Of a stretch of DNA of 64,000 nucleotides, positions 27,569 through 36,942 are shown piece after piece. Numbering within the stretch: the first letter of the stretch is position 1; each line of letters begins with the position of its first letter. Made by a program: the position numbers and the translations under genes. Below the pieces are notes generated by a model. It had not been told where the DNA came from. It worked only from the letters and a program-made list of their open reading frames with translations, and did no database searches. The DNA comes from Sinorhizobium fredii USDA 205 (GTDB lineage: Bacteria > Pseudomonadota > Alphaproteobacteria > Rhizobiales > Rhizobiaceae): the NCBI RefSeq assembly GCF_001461695.1, contig NZ_AUTC01000001.1:186001-250000 (forward strand), in the 5' to 3' direction.

Positions 27569-27715
27569 TTACCGCGGTATCGACGAGGTGATCTCGCCGG
27601 AGACGGCGGCGTTCGCCTGCGTCCTATGCTGGGACAGGGCGACGTGGAGGATCCCGGATACCGCGATCGACACGACGAGAACGGCGATCGTGGCGCCGAG
27701 ACCCGATTTGATCAT
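27569..27715 (-). CDS. Small single-pass membrane peptide (48 residues)
   Basis: ATG 27715 is preceded by GGAGG at 7 bases. The product begins MIKSGLGATIAVLVVSIAVSG, one hydrophobic helix with a positive N-terminus, then ILHVALSQHRTQANAAVSGEI and stops at 27569. Topology would place the short tail in the periplasm. It lies alone on the minus strand between two plus-strand genes. A plus-strand frame over the same bases (27444-27755) lacks these signals and is rejected. No function proposed. Confidence 0.6.
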   Translation of the reverse strand: MIKSGLGATIAVLVVSIAVSGILHVALSQHRTQANAAVSGEITSSIPR

Positions 27716-27965
27716 CCCATGTCCTCCAAGAAAGCCTGATTTGCCGCTCCGCTGAAAAAAGCGTGAGATGGAGTTATTCCTGTGGCGGCGATCGGGCTGT
27801 TCCCCGAGTAACGTCGGATATGGTTAACAATATCTTCGTGGGTTCCGCAGCCGGCCCGTAGACAATGATGCGGCGCCACCATGTTTTGGACATGTTTCTG
27901 GCAACCACTCGCCGGCCGATGCGTTCTGTGCGAACGTATGAGTAATATTCTGATCGAGAGCACGG

Positions 27966-30230
27966 ATGGCGCAAAGCGATGCCGCGTCGAAGATTGGCCC
28001 GGAGAGCCAGGGGCCAGAAGAAGCCGAGCCGAGCCGCGATCACCCGGGCCGTTCGGACGGCGCCGCATTTGTAAAAACCCGAAAAGCACTTGCCGGACTG
28101 GGCCGTGCGCTGACGAGACTTGGCCGGGCGCTGCGCGCGGAAGTGCCCGTTGCAGCGCGTCGGGCCGGTGAGAGATCGGCCGCGGCGGCGCGTGGCGCCA
28201 TCGAGCGGCTGCGGCGGACCTCGAACGGCAAGGCCGGATCCGCCGCCTTGGCAGGGCGCGCGGCAAGCCGGTGGTTGAAGGCGCGCCGAGGCGCGGCAAG
28301 CGAAGAACAGCAAGCCATACCGAAGCGCCCGGCCGGCAGGCGCGCAATCCTGCTGCGCAGCGCAGCGGCGGCGGCCCTGGCGTCGTTCGTCCTGCTCGCC
28401 GTCGTCTTCGCCTGGGCGCTCCGCGATGTCCCCTGGAACGAAATCGCCAAAGGGTCGCTGAAGCCGGTCGTCGTGCTGGAAACCGCCGACGGCAAGCCTC
28501 TGGTGAGCCAGGGGCCGTTTCAGGGATCCTATGCGGCACGCAAGGATTTTCCGCCACATCTCATCGAGGCGGTGCTCGCCAGGGAGGACCGGCGCTTCTA
28601 TGAGCATTCCGGCATTGACCTCAGGGGCATCGCCCGTGCGGTCTACACCAATCTCGGCGCGGGCGAGGTGGTGCAGGGCGGCAGCACCATCACCCAGCAG
28701 TTGATCAAGATCCTCTATCTCGAGCGCGACCGCACCTGGAAGCGGAAGATCCAGGAGGCGGTGATCGCCTTCTGGCTGGAGCGCAAGCTCGGCAAGGACG
28801 AGATACTCACCCGCTATCTGAACAACATCTATCTCGGCGCCGGCGCCACCGGCGTGCCGGCGGCGGCGCGGATCTATTTCGACAAGGAGGTGCAGGAGCT
28901 CAATATCGGCGAGTCGGCGATGCTCGCGGCGATCATCCGCGCCCCCTCGCAGCTCAATCCGCTCACCAATCCGGAGGGCGCCCGCCAGCAGGCGGAACTG
29001 GTCCTCGATGCCATGGTGAAGGGCGACAGGATCACCCCGGAAGAGGCCAAGGTCGCCCGCGCTGATGTCGGCAAGCTCCAGCCGACCAGCCCGGCGATCC
29101 GCTCGGGAAGCTGGTTCGCCGACTGGATCACGCAGGATGCCCGCGAACTCGCCGGTCCCTATCGCGGCACGATCAAGGTGAGGACGACCATGGCACCGCG
29201 GCTGCAGGCGATCGCCGAAAAGGTGGTCGCCGACGCGCTTCGCCGCGAAGGCAGCAAGGCCGGCGCCTCGCAGGCCGCTTTGGTGGCGATGACGCCGGAG
29301 GGCGCCGTCGTCGCCATGGTCGGCGGCCGCGACTATACGAAGAGCACCTTCAACCGCGCCGTCTCGGCGATGCGCCAGCCCGGCTCGGCGTTCAAGCTCT
29401 TCGTCTATTATGCCGCCCTGAAAAGGGGCCTGACGCCGTTCGACCCGGTCGAGGATGCGCCGATCGAGATCAACGGCTGGCGCCCGGAGAATTTCGGCGG
29501 CGGCTATAGCGGCATGGTCAGCATCGCCGAGGCCTTCGCGCGGTCGCTGAACGCCGCGACGGTGGCGCTGGCGATGGAGGTCGGGATCGGTGAGGTGATC
29601 GCCGCGGCCCGGGAACTCGGCATCGACGCCAAGCTCACCGATACGCCGAGCCTCGCGCTCGGCTCCTCGGAGGTGAACCTGCTTGATCTCACCGGCGCCT
29701 ACGCCTCGGTCCGGGCCGGCCGGGCGCCGATCGAGCCCTGGGGAATCGAATCCCTCCATGCCGAAGGCCAGCCGCAAGCCTTCCGGGTCGGCCCTTCCAG
29801 GGAGGCGGTGACCGATATCAGCCAGTATCGGCCGGATCTCGTTGCGCTGCTACGGCTGGTCGTCCAGCGCGGCACCGGCCGCGAAGCCGATCTCGGCACG
29901 CTCGCCGCCGGCAAGACCGGCACCAGCCAGAACCACCGCGACGCCTGGTTCGTCGGCTTCACCGAACCGCTGATCGTCGGCGTCTGGGTCGGCAACGACG
30001 ACGAGAAACCGATGAAGGACGTCACCGGCGGCAAGCTGCCGGCACGGATCTGGAAGAACTTCATGACCGCGGCGCTGGCCGCCGGCACGCCGGAAGAGAG
30101 CGGCGCGCAAGCGGCGGGCTCCGCTCCCGCCTGCAACTTCAGGGCTTGCGCACGGGCCTATCGGTCGTTCCGGCCGGATGATTGCACATTCCAGCCGTAC
30201 TACGGGGGGCGGAGGTTGTGCGAGAAGTAG
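27966..30230 (+). CDS. Class A penicillin-binding protein (transglycosylase/transpeptidase) with Cys-rich C-terminal tail
   Basis: 754-residue bifunctional peptidoglycan synthase. A long basic, Ala-rich cytoplasmic N-terminus (~1-125) precedes one TM helix (127-152). The GT51 domain (~185-350) shows EDRRFYEHSGID, GGSTITQQLIK and RKIQEAVIAFWLERK. The transpeptidase has SAFK (Ser near 473), SLN in ARSLNAAT and KTGTS (near 649). The last 35 residues contain four spaced Cys and YRSFRPDDCTFQPYYGG, resembling the BA14K/lectin-like motif of rhizobial surface proteins; this tail may bind glycan or be disulfide-bonded in the periplasm. A fragment homologous to residues ~625-640 lies downstream at 31261. 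Confidence 0.93.
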   Translation: MAQSDAASKIGPESQGPEEAEPSRDHPGRSDGAAFVKTRKALAGLGRALTRLGRALRAEVPVAARRAGERSAAAARGAIERLRRTSNGKAGSAALAGRAASRWLKARRGAASEEQQAIPKRPAGRRAILLRSAAAAALASFVLLAVVFAWALRDVPWNEIAKGSLKPVVVLETADGKPLVSQGPFQGSYAARKDFPPHLIEAVLAREDRRFYEHSGIDLRGIARAVYTNLGAGEVVQGGSTITQQLIKILYLERDRTWKRKIQEAVIAFWLERKLGKDEILTRYLNNIYLGAGATGVPAAARIYFDKEVQELNIGESAMLAAIIRAPSQLNPLTNPEGARQQAELVLDAMVKGDRITPEEAKVARADVGKLQPTSPAIRSGSWFADWITQDARELAGPYRGTIKVRTTMAPRLQAIAEKVVADALRREGSKAGASQAALVAMTPEGAVVAMVGGRDYTKSTFNRAVSAMRQPGSAFKLFVYYAALKRGLTPFDPVEDAPIEINGWRPENFGGGYSGMVSIAEAFARSLNAATVALAMEVGIGEVIAAARELGIDAKLTDTPSLALGSSEVNLLDLTGAYASVRAGRAPIEPWGIESLHAEGQPQAFRVGPSREAVTDISQYRPDLVALLRLVVQRGTGREADLGTLAAGKTGTSQNHRDAWFVGFTEPLIVGVWVGNDDEKPMKDVTGGKLPARIWKNFMTAALAAGTPEESGAQAAGSAPACNFRACARAYRSFRPDDCTFQPYYGGRRLCEK

Positions 30231-30295
30231 AGATTCAAGGGCGTGCGACGTCCCGCGCCTGAAGGTTCTTCGTTGATGCCGCTAAAGGCAGCCCC

Positions 30296-30502
30296 TCATG
30301 CGCTACCCTCTGTGTCGCTTGCCTCGTCCAATTCCTGGACTGGCAGAAAGCCGTATTCCTCCAGCCACTCGCGAATGATGAGGCGGATTATCGCTTCTCG
30401 CGTCATCTCAAGCAATTCGCAGGCGAGGGCGAGCGCCAACTCGACGTCATCGTCATTGGGTATTCGTCTACCCACGTTCTCGGTGTGAACTATTGTCGCC
30501 AT
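30296..30502 (-). CDS. Small acidic protein, possibly ribbon-helix-helix
   Basis: 68 residues from ATG 30502 with AGGGGG six bases upstream. The N-terminal half TIVHTENVGRRIPNDDDVELALALACELLEMTREAIIRLIIREWL has the strand-helix-helix rhythm of RHH/CopG-type proteins; the tail is acidic. Such proteins are often antitoxins or regulators, but I see no toxin partner. Coding is likely, function is a guess. Confidence 0.5.
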   Translation of the reverse strand: MATIVHTENVGRRIPNDDDVELALALACELLEMTREAIIRLIIREWLEEYGFLPVQELDEASDTEGSA

Positions 30503-31260
30503 GCCGGCCCCCTTTCACTACAACCTCACAGACTAAAGGGTCTCACAGCACACGTTACAGTCAAGGATTACAGCCCCCTTCAAAGGGGTAAAATATGCCG
30601 CTAAATCATTGGAAAAATTGGGCTAAGACCTTTGTCGCGGTCTCGTAAGACTAACGTCCTAAAGTCCCGTGCGCGCTAGCAAAACTGGACAGTGCCCGCA
30701 GAGGAGGAGCGGACACTGCTAGCGAACCGTCAGAAGGAAGAACCGCGACTTTTGAGGGGTCGAAGACGCCGCTCCACCGTGTCGCCGAGGCCATAGGCGA
30801 CGTATCCAACGCGGTCGTCTGGATTGGCTTCCTAAAAGCCAACAAAATAGGCCGGCGGACAAAGCGCCGCTCAAACGGGGTCGGGCCCAGATGGGCGGAA
30901 GTAACCCGAGTCCCAGAGCTGCCGGAGGGGATACGGCGATGCTCTGGGCCCCCGTGGCCCGCACCGGAGGGGGATTATTCTCCGGCGTGGTAACTGCGCA
31001 TTTTGCTCCTCCGAATCCCTTGAGAAAATCTCCCAAATCGGCGGCGGAAGGTACATCTGGCGGGGTGCTCAATGTGCCTCTTGGCACATGCGAATTACTG
31101 AAGAACTTGGCGGGAACCTTTTGGGCGCCAATGAGTTAACTGGAATCGCTGCGCTCATCCAGTGCCTCAACCAGCAGCGAGGAGTCTGGAGAGGACTCGG
31201 CGCCCCGCCTAAACCCCGGGCGCATTTGATCCCCAAAGCCTTCGCAATGGCAGCTAGTGC
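30503..31260. other. Non-coding or decayed region
   Basis: No intact gene supported. An imperfect palindrome pairs CAGTGCCCGC (30691-30700) with GCGGACACTG. A plus-strand reading around 30720-30870 gives protein-like sequence (HRVAEAIGDVSNAVVWIGF) without a start or family. Another from ATG 31091 gives MRITEELGGNLLGANELTG before running into the PBP fragment in a different frame. These look like pieces of former genes next to the island and are not annotated separately. Confidence 0.4.
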
Positions 31261-31362
31261 CGGCCGGACCTCGTCGCCCTGTTGCGGCTGGTCGTCGAGC
31301 GCAGCACCGGCGCGGCGCTCGAAAGGGTACTGCCGCTGCGCGGAGACGTGCAGATGAGATAG
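31261..31362 (+). pseudogene. Fragment of a penicillin-binding protein gene
   Basis: Translation gives RPDLVALLRLVVERSTGAA... and ends at TAG 31362. It matches RPDLVALLRLVVQRGTGRE in the intact PBP (DNA from 29832) at nearly every position for about 17 residues, then diverges. No start, no flanking PBP sequence. It is a remnant of a partial duplication or of a second PBP gene. Confidence 0.75.
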
Positions 31363-31542
31363 GAGGACAATTTCGACATTGCTATTTCAACCTAGGGAAT
31401 TCTGCCGGGCCGCCGTGCTCTAGAGCGTCAAGCTACAGTTGTGTGACCGCTTCGGGCCTATTGTGTGTGAAAAAGCCCGGCTTGAAAGAAATGCACAACG
31501 CCTCCGATGCGGACGAAGCCGCCTTCAAGGAGAGGATGATAT

Positions 31543-32326
31543 CTACCCATCTCTTTGTTCAGGGTTGCTTTCTCTGAGGCGGATCACGGTGCCTCGTCCA
31601 CTGGTTGGCGAAACTCTGATCTTCGATTTTCGCAACCGAGAGAGGCGTAGTGCTCTCCAGTTTGGTGCGAAATGGGGAGGTGACCAAATGACCATCCCCA
31701 TCAGAATGCCGCAAAAAAACACGAACTTTGCAATGAGCGCCAACGCCGTGCCGAAAAGTCCGACCCAAAACATAGCTCGTTGAGGTCCCCAACGCCCCTC
31801 GATCACGCTGGACAACAATCGTCCGGATAATGTTGATCCAACCCAGCCAATTCAAAGCTCGAAACAACGGAGGATCGGCCATTGGCGGCGGTGTGATCCA
31901 AGACCGTTCCACTGAGGGCTGGAAGGGGCTTGATGCGTCAGGAAGAAAGAGCGCGTAGGAGGCGAGGCAAGCTCCTCCGAGGATGAGGTTTACAAATGGC
32001 CCCGCTATTGTAATCAGCCGATCTTGTGTTCGCGTCCAACTCTCGCCTTCCCAAATGGCTTCGCCACCACCCGAATGAAGCTTGATCAGCACTGGTTTCA
32101 GTCCGAGGCGCCGTGCCATCAAGGCATGGCCTAACTCATGGGCGAATATCGATGCGATGACTCCTACGACGATTATGGCGGCGGCTATAAGCTTTTGAGG
32201 ATGAAAGCCGTGCCACAACGGGAGCGTGATCATGATCGCGACAACAGGCAGGCTGACATGCACCCAAACTCGAGGTAGACTGGCAACGCTGATTTCCAGT
32301 CCCTCATCGCGCGACGTAATCTTCAT
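31543..32326 (-). pseudogene. M50-family membrane zinc protease, internally deleted and frameshifted
   Basis: Start ATG 32326 with AGGGAAC upstream. Residues 1-155 are site-2-protease-like: TM segments (VWVHVSLPVVAIMITLPLW), the zinc motif FAHELGHALMARRLG, and TIAGPFVNLILGGACL. After FRALNWLGWINI the frame changes near 31825-31845. The next frame continues LLSSVIEGRWGPQRAMFWVGLFGTA, which is the normal family C-terminal part. The stretch that should carry the second zinc ligand (N-L-P-x-D-G-G type) is missing, so even a repaired reading would be inactive. The plus-strand sequence under the long upstream extension is the LD-carboxypeptidase remnant. Confidence 0.8.
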
Positions 32327-32600
32327 GTTCCCTTTTTGGCCCTTGCTTGTCTTGACGATGCCTAGTGCATTAGCACAACTCTGAAGAAGGCAGTGCGCCG
32401 CCAACAAAACGCTGCGCCATTGCGACCTTGCGACAGATCGACCGAAGCTGACGCCTGTACCATCCTCACCGCCTGGGACGAGCTTTGATACTGCCGAAGT
32501 CTCTGAGACGGTGACCGACCCGCTAGCCTGCTTCTCCACCCGACGGATTCGCTCTGTGCGATCCTGGGTCCATCGAATCAACGACCACGAAGGATGGACA

Positions 32601-32764
32601 ATGGAGTCTCTGCTGCCGAAACTACGAGCCGGCAACACCGTCCGATATGTGTCGCCCGCAACCACGCCGGATAGGGAACGTGTGTTCCAAGCGACTGAAG
32701 TGCGTGAAAGCTGGGGGTTCAAGGTCGAATTAGCGAGAACGCTTTTCGAGAGTACGCCTAACGA
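32601..32764 (+). pseudogene. LD-carboxypeptidase (S66/MccF family) N-terminal fragment, truncated at attL
   Basis: ATG 32601 follows AGGATGG. The product MESLLPKLRAGNTVRYVSPATTPDRERV...ESWGFKVELARTLFES matches the N-terminus of S66 peptidases (P-x-L-x-x-G-D-T-V-x-x-V-S-P-A). The frame then enters the attachment-site repeat and stops at 32810 after 69 residues, while the family has about 300. The rest of the gene is not in the window. The cut coincides with the island boundary, so recombination at the tRNA removed it. Confidence 0.7.
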
Positions 32765-32795
32765 AAAACTGGTGCTGCTAGAGAGATTTGAACTC
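32765..32795. repeat. attL, left island attachment site
   Basis: 31 bp identical to 50536-50566, corresponding to the 3' end and T-arm of tRNA-Thr. The match stops sharply on both sides (left flank acg-aa against ggg). TGTGTACCACC lies 60 bp inside the island (32856-32866) and recurs 50 bp inside the right end, possibly integrase arm sites. Confidence 0.93.
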
Positions 32796-32808
32796 GGCGA
32801 GATCGGTT

Positions 32809-32835
32809 AAAAACTCCCGCATTTGTGGGGTTTTT
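32809..32835. terminator. Bidirectional terminator at island left end
   Basis: AAAAACTCCC and GGGGTTTTT form a stem with one bulge. Read on the minus strand it ends in a U-run and lies 80 bp after the last gene of the hsd operon. It also shields the island from plus-strand transcription. Confidence 0.75.
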
Positions 32836-32915
32836 AGGTCGTCATGTCAAGCCTGTGTGTACCACCCTTGTGACCCTCATTTGGTACGGTCCTTTTAGTC
32901 GTCTACTGGCGTTGT

Positions 32916-33650
32916 TTAGTCGTTCAGGATGATCTCAGCTTTCTCATCCAGAGACCGCTTAACCGCTTCCCATTGAGGCATCGCATGGCTGAGTAGGCGG
33001 AAGAACTCCGGGCTGTGGTTATGTTCACGCAGATGGCAGAGTTCATGGGTGATGACATAATCGATGCACTCGCGGTTCGCGCGGACGAGGAACGGGTTCA
33101 GAGTAACCGTGCCCCCAGCTGCGCAACTGCCCCAGCGCGTCCTCATTTCCTTCAGCTGGAATTTTGGTATCTCTTGAGGCCAAGGCAAGCTCTTAGAGAT
33201 AACGCCGAGCCGGTAGGCGAAATAATCCCGTGCCTTCACCTTATACCAAGCCCGGACCCTCGCCCTGACCGCTTCGGTTGACACGTAATCGTGCGCGACC
33301 TCCAACAGTCCGCCCTTCAATTTCACCGATCGTTTGTCGCGCGGTACATGGCGAACTTTCAGGCTGTATCGTCGCCCGAGATAGAGGACCTGCTCGCCGC
33401 TGACATACTCGCGCGGGAGGACGTGCTCGAAACGGCGCTTCGCATCATGTACATGGTCATGCACCCATCGGGCTCGCTTTTGAACAGCCTTCCCAATATC
33501 TTCTGCGGTCGCCTCTTCCGGAGCTTCGACCTCCACCGTGCCGTCGTGATGCACATGAATGCGCACCCGCTCATGGCGGCCGGTGGCGACCCTCACGGTA
33601 TACTGAATGACTTCGCCACCATAGTGGAGCAATCGTTCAAAGTGTCCCAC
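32916..33650 (-). CDS. YgjP-like (DUF45) zinc metallopeptidase of the type I RM operon
   Basis: 244-residue predicted cytoplasmic zinc peptidase. The zinc site THELCHLREHNH is near residues 200-212 (two His and Glu), with the DUF45 signature RWGSC upstream (EMRTRWGSCAAGGTVTLNP) and YVITHELCH. The start overlaps the hsdR 3' end by 14 bp, so it is the last gene of the hsdM-S-R operon. DUF45 proteins are often encoded with type I restriction systems; a role in processing HsdR or limiting self-damage has been suggested by association but I know of no settled function. Confidence 0.92.
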   Translation of the reverse strand: MGHFERLLHYGGEVIQYTVRVATGRHERVRIHVHHDGTVEVEAPEEATAEDIGKAVQKRARWVHDHVHDAKRRFEHVLPREYVSGEQVLYLGRRYSLKVRHVPRDKRSVKLKGGLLEVAHDYVSTEAVRARVRAWYKVKARDYFAYRLGVISKSLPWPQEIPKFQLKEMRTRWGSCAAGGTVTLNPFLVRANRECIDYVITHELCHLREHNHSPEFFRLLSHAMPQWEAVKRSLDEKAEIILND

Positions 33651-36600
33651 GGCTCACCCCTAAACGCACGATCTCTACGACTCGATCGATGAGGGCGGTT
33701 GTTCGGTCGAGCCCTCCCAGTTCCTTGAAGTAGCGGGGCAGGAGTTCGCGGCGAATTTCCGCCTCCACATTCGCGGGATTGATCGAATGTTTGGCAACGG
33801 CACCGATGACGACGCTGTCGATATGCATCGCTTCCGATACCAGCCAATCCTCGCCACGTTCCTGTGCCACGGGTTCGCCGAGAACAACGGGAAAGAGCCC
33901 ATAGTAAGCCTTTGCGTGGCGATTATCGCCGAAGCGTTCCGGCACGTTCGGGTTCGCTCGGGCTTTGGCCTTTTGCTCAAGGTCCTTGAAGAGCAGGAAC
34001 TGTTTGTGCGGATGGTCGAACAAGGCTTCTGCCTCGCGGATCGCATTGCGCAACAGTTCAGAGAAGACTGCTTGGGCGTAAGGATCGTCTGCAAGGTCCT
34101 GCTCGATGGTCTTCGTTAGGCGCGTCTTGATAACATCGGTTTCCGCTCGGGTCTTCTCGTCTCCCCATGTTTGCGGATCATCGAGCGAATATGCTGCCTG
34201 ATCGCGTTCGGCCATGCCGGTAATATCGATGACGCCTTCCGAAGGCTTGATGTCTACGCCGACGACCTGCCGATCGACGAGGTTCTTGATCTGCTTTTCG
34301 TAAGCCGAGAAATCGACCGTCTCCTGCGCGTCCAACTTTGCTTGAATGCGCAATTCGGTGAAGAACTTCAGATCCCTTTTGTAGGTCGCGATGGTTGCTT
34401 CATCGAAAGCCGTGTCCTCGAAGAAGGCGCGTGACGACAGGGCGAGCTTCATGCAGATGCCAAATTCCGTCAGTGCGGCGTAGAAGTCCTCGCGAACCTT
34501 TTGGTTCCGGTCGTAGCCGATGCCGGTTTCTCCGAGAACGGTGTCGGGCACTAGAACGCGTCTGAACTGCTCCCGGTCGCCCTTGTTCTTCACGTCGGCA
34601 AAGATAGCCCAAACTTCATCATGAAGGGCCGGAAGCCTTTTGTACTCGGTTGAGACATTCGCATAGATGCCGGTGATGTCGTCAATGTCGAAGCCGCCCT
34701 GTGTGCGTTCGGCAAGGTCCCGATAGGCGGTAAGGGACGTATCGAGTTCTTTCAGGATGCCCCGATAGTCGATGAGAAGCCCATAAGGCTTCTGTTCGTG
34801 CAAACGGTTTACCCGTGCAATTGCCTGTAGCAAGTTATGTTCGCGAAGGTACTTGTCGATGTAGAGCACCGTGTTGCGTGGCTCATCGAAGCCGGTCAGC
34901 AGTTTGTCGACCACGATGAGAATATCGGGCGGACCTTCCGTGCCGAAATCCTCAATGACCCGGCGCTCATAGGCTTCTGCATCTGCGCCGACATTCGCCG
35001 CCCACCACTTTTGCACCTCGGGCGTTTTTGCCTCGTTGGTGTCTTCGTGGCCCTCGCGAGTGTCCGGGGTGGAAATTATCACGGCGCTGGTCACTAGACC
35101 GGTGGCGTCGAGAGCTTCCTTGTACCGGATAGCTGACAGTTTGCTGTCGGTGGCCAACTGGGCCTTGAGCCCAAGCCCTTTCCAGTTACGCGAGAAGTCC
35201 TCCGCAATGTCCATCGCAATGAGTTCAACGCGATTGTTCGCACGGTATATGCTGCCGCGTGTTGCGAACTTCTTTTTTAGGTCGGCTTTCTGCTCGTCGG
35301 AAAGGCTCGCTGTGATCTTCTCGAACCATTTGTCGATGGCCTGTTCGTTGATATCAACTAGCGGCCTCCGCTCTTCGTAGAGCAGTGGCGTCACGGTACC
35401 GTCTTCCACGGCGCGTCGCATTGTATAGGCGTGAAGGATCGGGCCGAACTTGTTCTGCGTTTTGTCGTCCTTCAATAGTGGCGTTCCGGTGAAGGCGATA
35501 AAGGCCGCATTTGGCAGCGCCTTGCGCATTCGCTCGTGGTTCTCGCCGCCTTGGCTGCGATGCCCTTCATCGACCAGAACGATCAAGTCGGACGAGGCAT
35601 TGTGGCATTCGGCATGGCGGGTGGCGCTATTGAACTTTTGCAGCAGCGTGAAGGTGATACGCTCTGTGCCGCTCCCAATGCGGCGGGCTAGATCGCGTCC
35701 GCTCTGTGCCTGGGCGTCATCCCCTTCCTTTTTTGTCGCCAAGGGAGACCCGAAGGCTCCGCCCGAAACGAAAGTCCCGGCAAGCTGGCGCTCAAGGTCG
35801 AGCCTGTCAGTGACAACGATGACGCGGCAACGCGAAAGCTCGTCGTCAATGAGCAGCGCCTTTAGCAGGAACACCATAGTGTAGGACTTGCCCGAGCCCG
35901 TGGTATGCCAGATGACGCCGCCTTCGCGCCCACCGTCACGGCCCCGTTCGGAGACCCGCGCCAGCATCGACTTAACGCCAGAAATCTGCTGGTAGCGAGC
36001 CACGATCTTGCCGACCTTACGGTCAAATAGGGTGAAATACCGGATGAACTCCAAAAGCCGGGAGGGGGAAAGCAAGCCGATGATTGCGGTGTCCTGCCCC
36101 GTGGCTAGTACAGGCGAGGACCATAGTGCCTCGAAATGGCCGTACATGAACGGTGGACGCTCGGCAAATAAAGCCTCGCGCTGCTCAGTTGTCAGTGGTG
36201 TGTTGACGAGAGCCGTTAGCGCATCGACCGATATTTCTTCCTCGCGCCATGCGGCATAGAACTTCATCGGGGTTTCGGTCGTGCCGTAGCGGGCATCGAT
36301 GCCGGAGATGGAAAGCAGAAGCTGCGCATAGGCATAGAGCGGGCGTATGCCGTCTGGTTTCTGGTTGCGCAGATGCTGGGAAATGCCCTCTTTCAGCATA
36401 TCCTTGTCGGGGTTCGAACCGACTGGGCGTTTGGCCTCGATCACGGCCAGCGGAATGCCGTTAACGTAAAGCAAGATGTCGGGGCGGAAGTGCCCATGCG
36501 CTCCCTCACGTTCCACCGATAGTTCCTCGGTTACGTGCAGCAGGTTACGCTTGGGGTGGGTGAAATCGATCAGTGGCACGGTGACGGAGTGCTTGTGTCC

Positions 36601-36942
36601 GTCCGGCATGAACTCGCTGACCGTCACGCCAAGCGTCAGGTGCTTGGTCGCACGTTCGTTTGCCGCCGTCAGTCCTTCGGCAAGCCCCGTGTCGGTGATC
36701 GCCTTGACGACTTGTGCGATGCCACCGGACGAAAGCGGATGCTCGTTGCCGCGATAGGTGAAGCGATAGGCGGAAAGCCAGCCCCTAAGGGCGTCCTGCA
36801 TGAGCACCGCTCGTTCGCTGCCACGGGCGCTGAGACACGCACTCGGCGTGAGGTAGGACCAGCCCAGCTTCATCAGCAGCGCGAGCGCCGGAACCTTTGC
36901 CTGGCTTTCCTCGTCGGTTCTCGGGCGCTGCGGAGCGCTCAT
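33637..36942 (-). CDS. hsdR: Type I restriction endonuclease subunit R
   Basis: 1101-residue motor/nuclease subunit. The N-terminal PD-(D/E)xK nuclease is FRPDILLYVNGIPLAVIEAKRP (EAK near 168). The SF2 translocase has Walker A HTTGSGKSYTM (near 346), DEGHRSQ (near 456) and FTGTPLL, and the C-terminal motif VI region is AIARVNRLHEQKPYGLLIDYRG. It is intact and full length. The start overlaps the hsdS stop by 4 bp. With HsdM and HsdS it would cut unmodified foreign DNA after ATP-driven translocation. Confidence 0.96.
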   Translation of the reverse strand: MSAPQRPRTDEESQAKVPALALLMKLGWSYLTPSACLSARGSERAVLMQDALRGWLSAYRFTYRGNEHPLSSGGIAQVVKAITDTGLAEGLTAANERATKHLTLGVTVSEFMPDGHKHSVTVPLIDFTHPKRNLLHVTEELSVEREGAHGHFRPDILLYVNGIPLAVIEAKRPVGSNPDKDMLKEGISQHLRNQKPDGIRPLYAYAQLLLSISGIDARYGTTETPMKFYAAWREEEISVDALTALVNTPLTTEQREALFAERPPFMYGHFEALWSSPVLATGQDTAIIGLLSPSRLLEFIRYFTLFDRKVGKIVARYQQISGVKSMLARVSERGRDGGREGGVIWHTTGSGKSYTMVFLLKALLIDDELSRCRVIVVTDRLDLERQLAGTFVSGGAFGSPLATKKEGDDAQAQSGRDLARRIGSGTERITFTLLQKFNSATRHAECHNASSDLIVLVDEGHRSQGGENHERMRKALPNAAFIAFTGTPLLKDDKTQNKFGPILHAYTMRRAVEDGTVTPLLYEERRPLVDINEQAIDKWFEKITASLSDEQKADLKKKFATRGSIYRANNRVELIAMDIAEDFSRNWKGLGLKAQLATDSKLSAIRYKEALDATGLVTSAVIISTPDTREGHEDTNEAKTPEVQKWWAANVGADAEAYERRVIEDFGTEGPPDILIVVDKLLTGFDEPRNTVLYIDKYLREHNLLQAIARVNRLHEQKPYGLLIDYRGILKELDTSLTAYRDLAERTQGGFDIDDITGIYANVSTEYKRLPALHDEVWAIFADVKNKGDREQFRRVLVPDTVLGETGIGYDRNQKVREDFYAALTEFGICMKLALSSRAFFEDTAFDEATIATYKRDLKFFTELRIQAKLDAQETVDFSAYEKQIKNLVDRQVVGVDIKPSEGVIDITGMAERDQAAYSLDDPQTWGDEKTRAETDVIKTRLTKTIEQDLADDPYAQAVFSELLRNAIREAEALFDHPHKQFLLFKDLEQKAKARANPNVPERFGDNRHAKAYYGLFPVVLGEPVAQERGEDWLVSEAMHIDSVVIGAVAKHSINPANVEAEIRRELLPRYFKELGGLDRTTALIDRVVEIVRLGVSRGTL

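Noticed and set aside
27774..29777. 667-codon minus-strand frame
   Set aside because: Antisense to the PBP gene, with shadow-type composition.
32511..32600. N-terminal extension of the LD-carboxypeptidase fragment
   Set aside because: Residues before ATG 32601 do not resemble the family, and the ribosome site lies at 32601.
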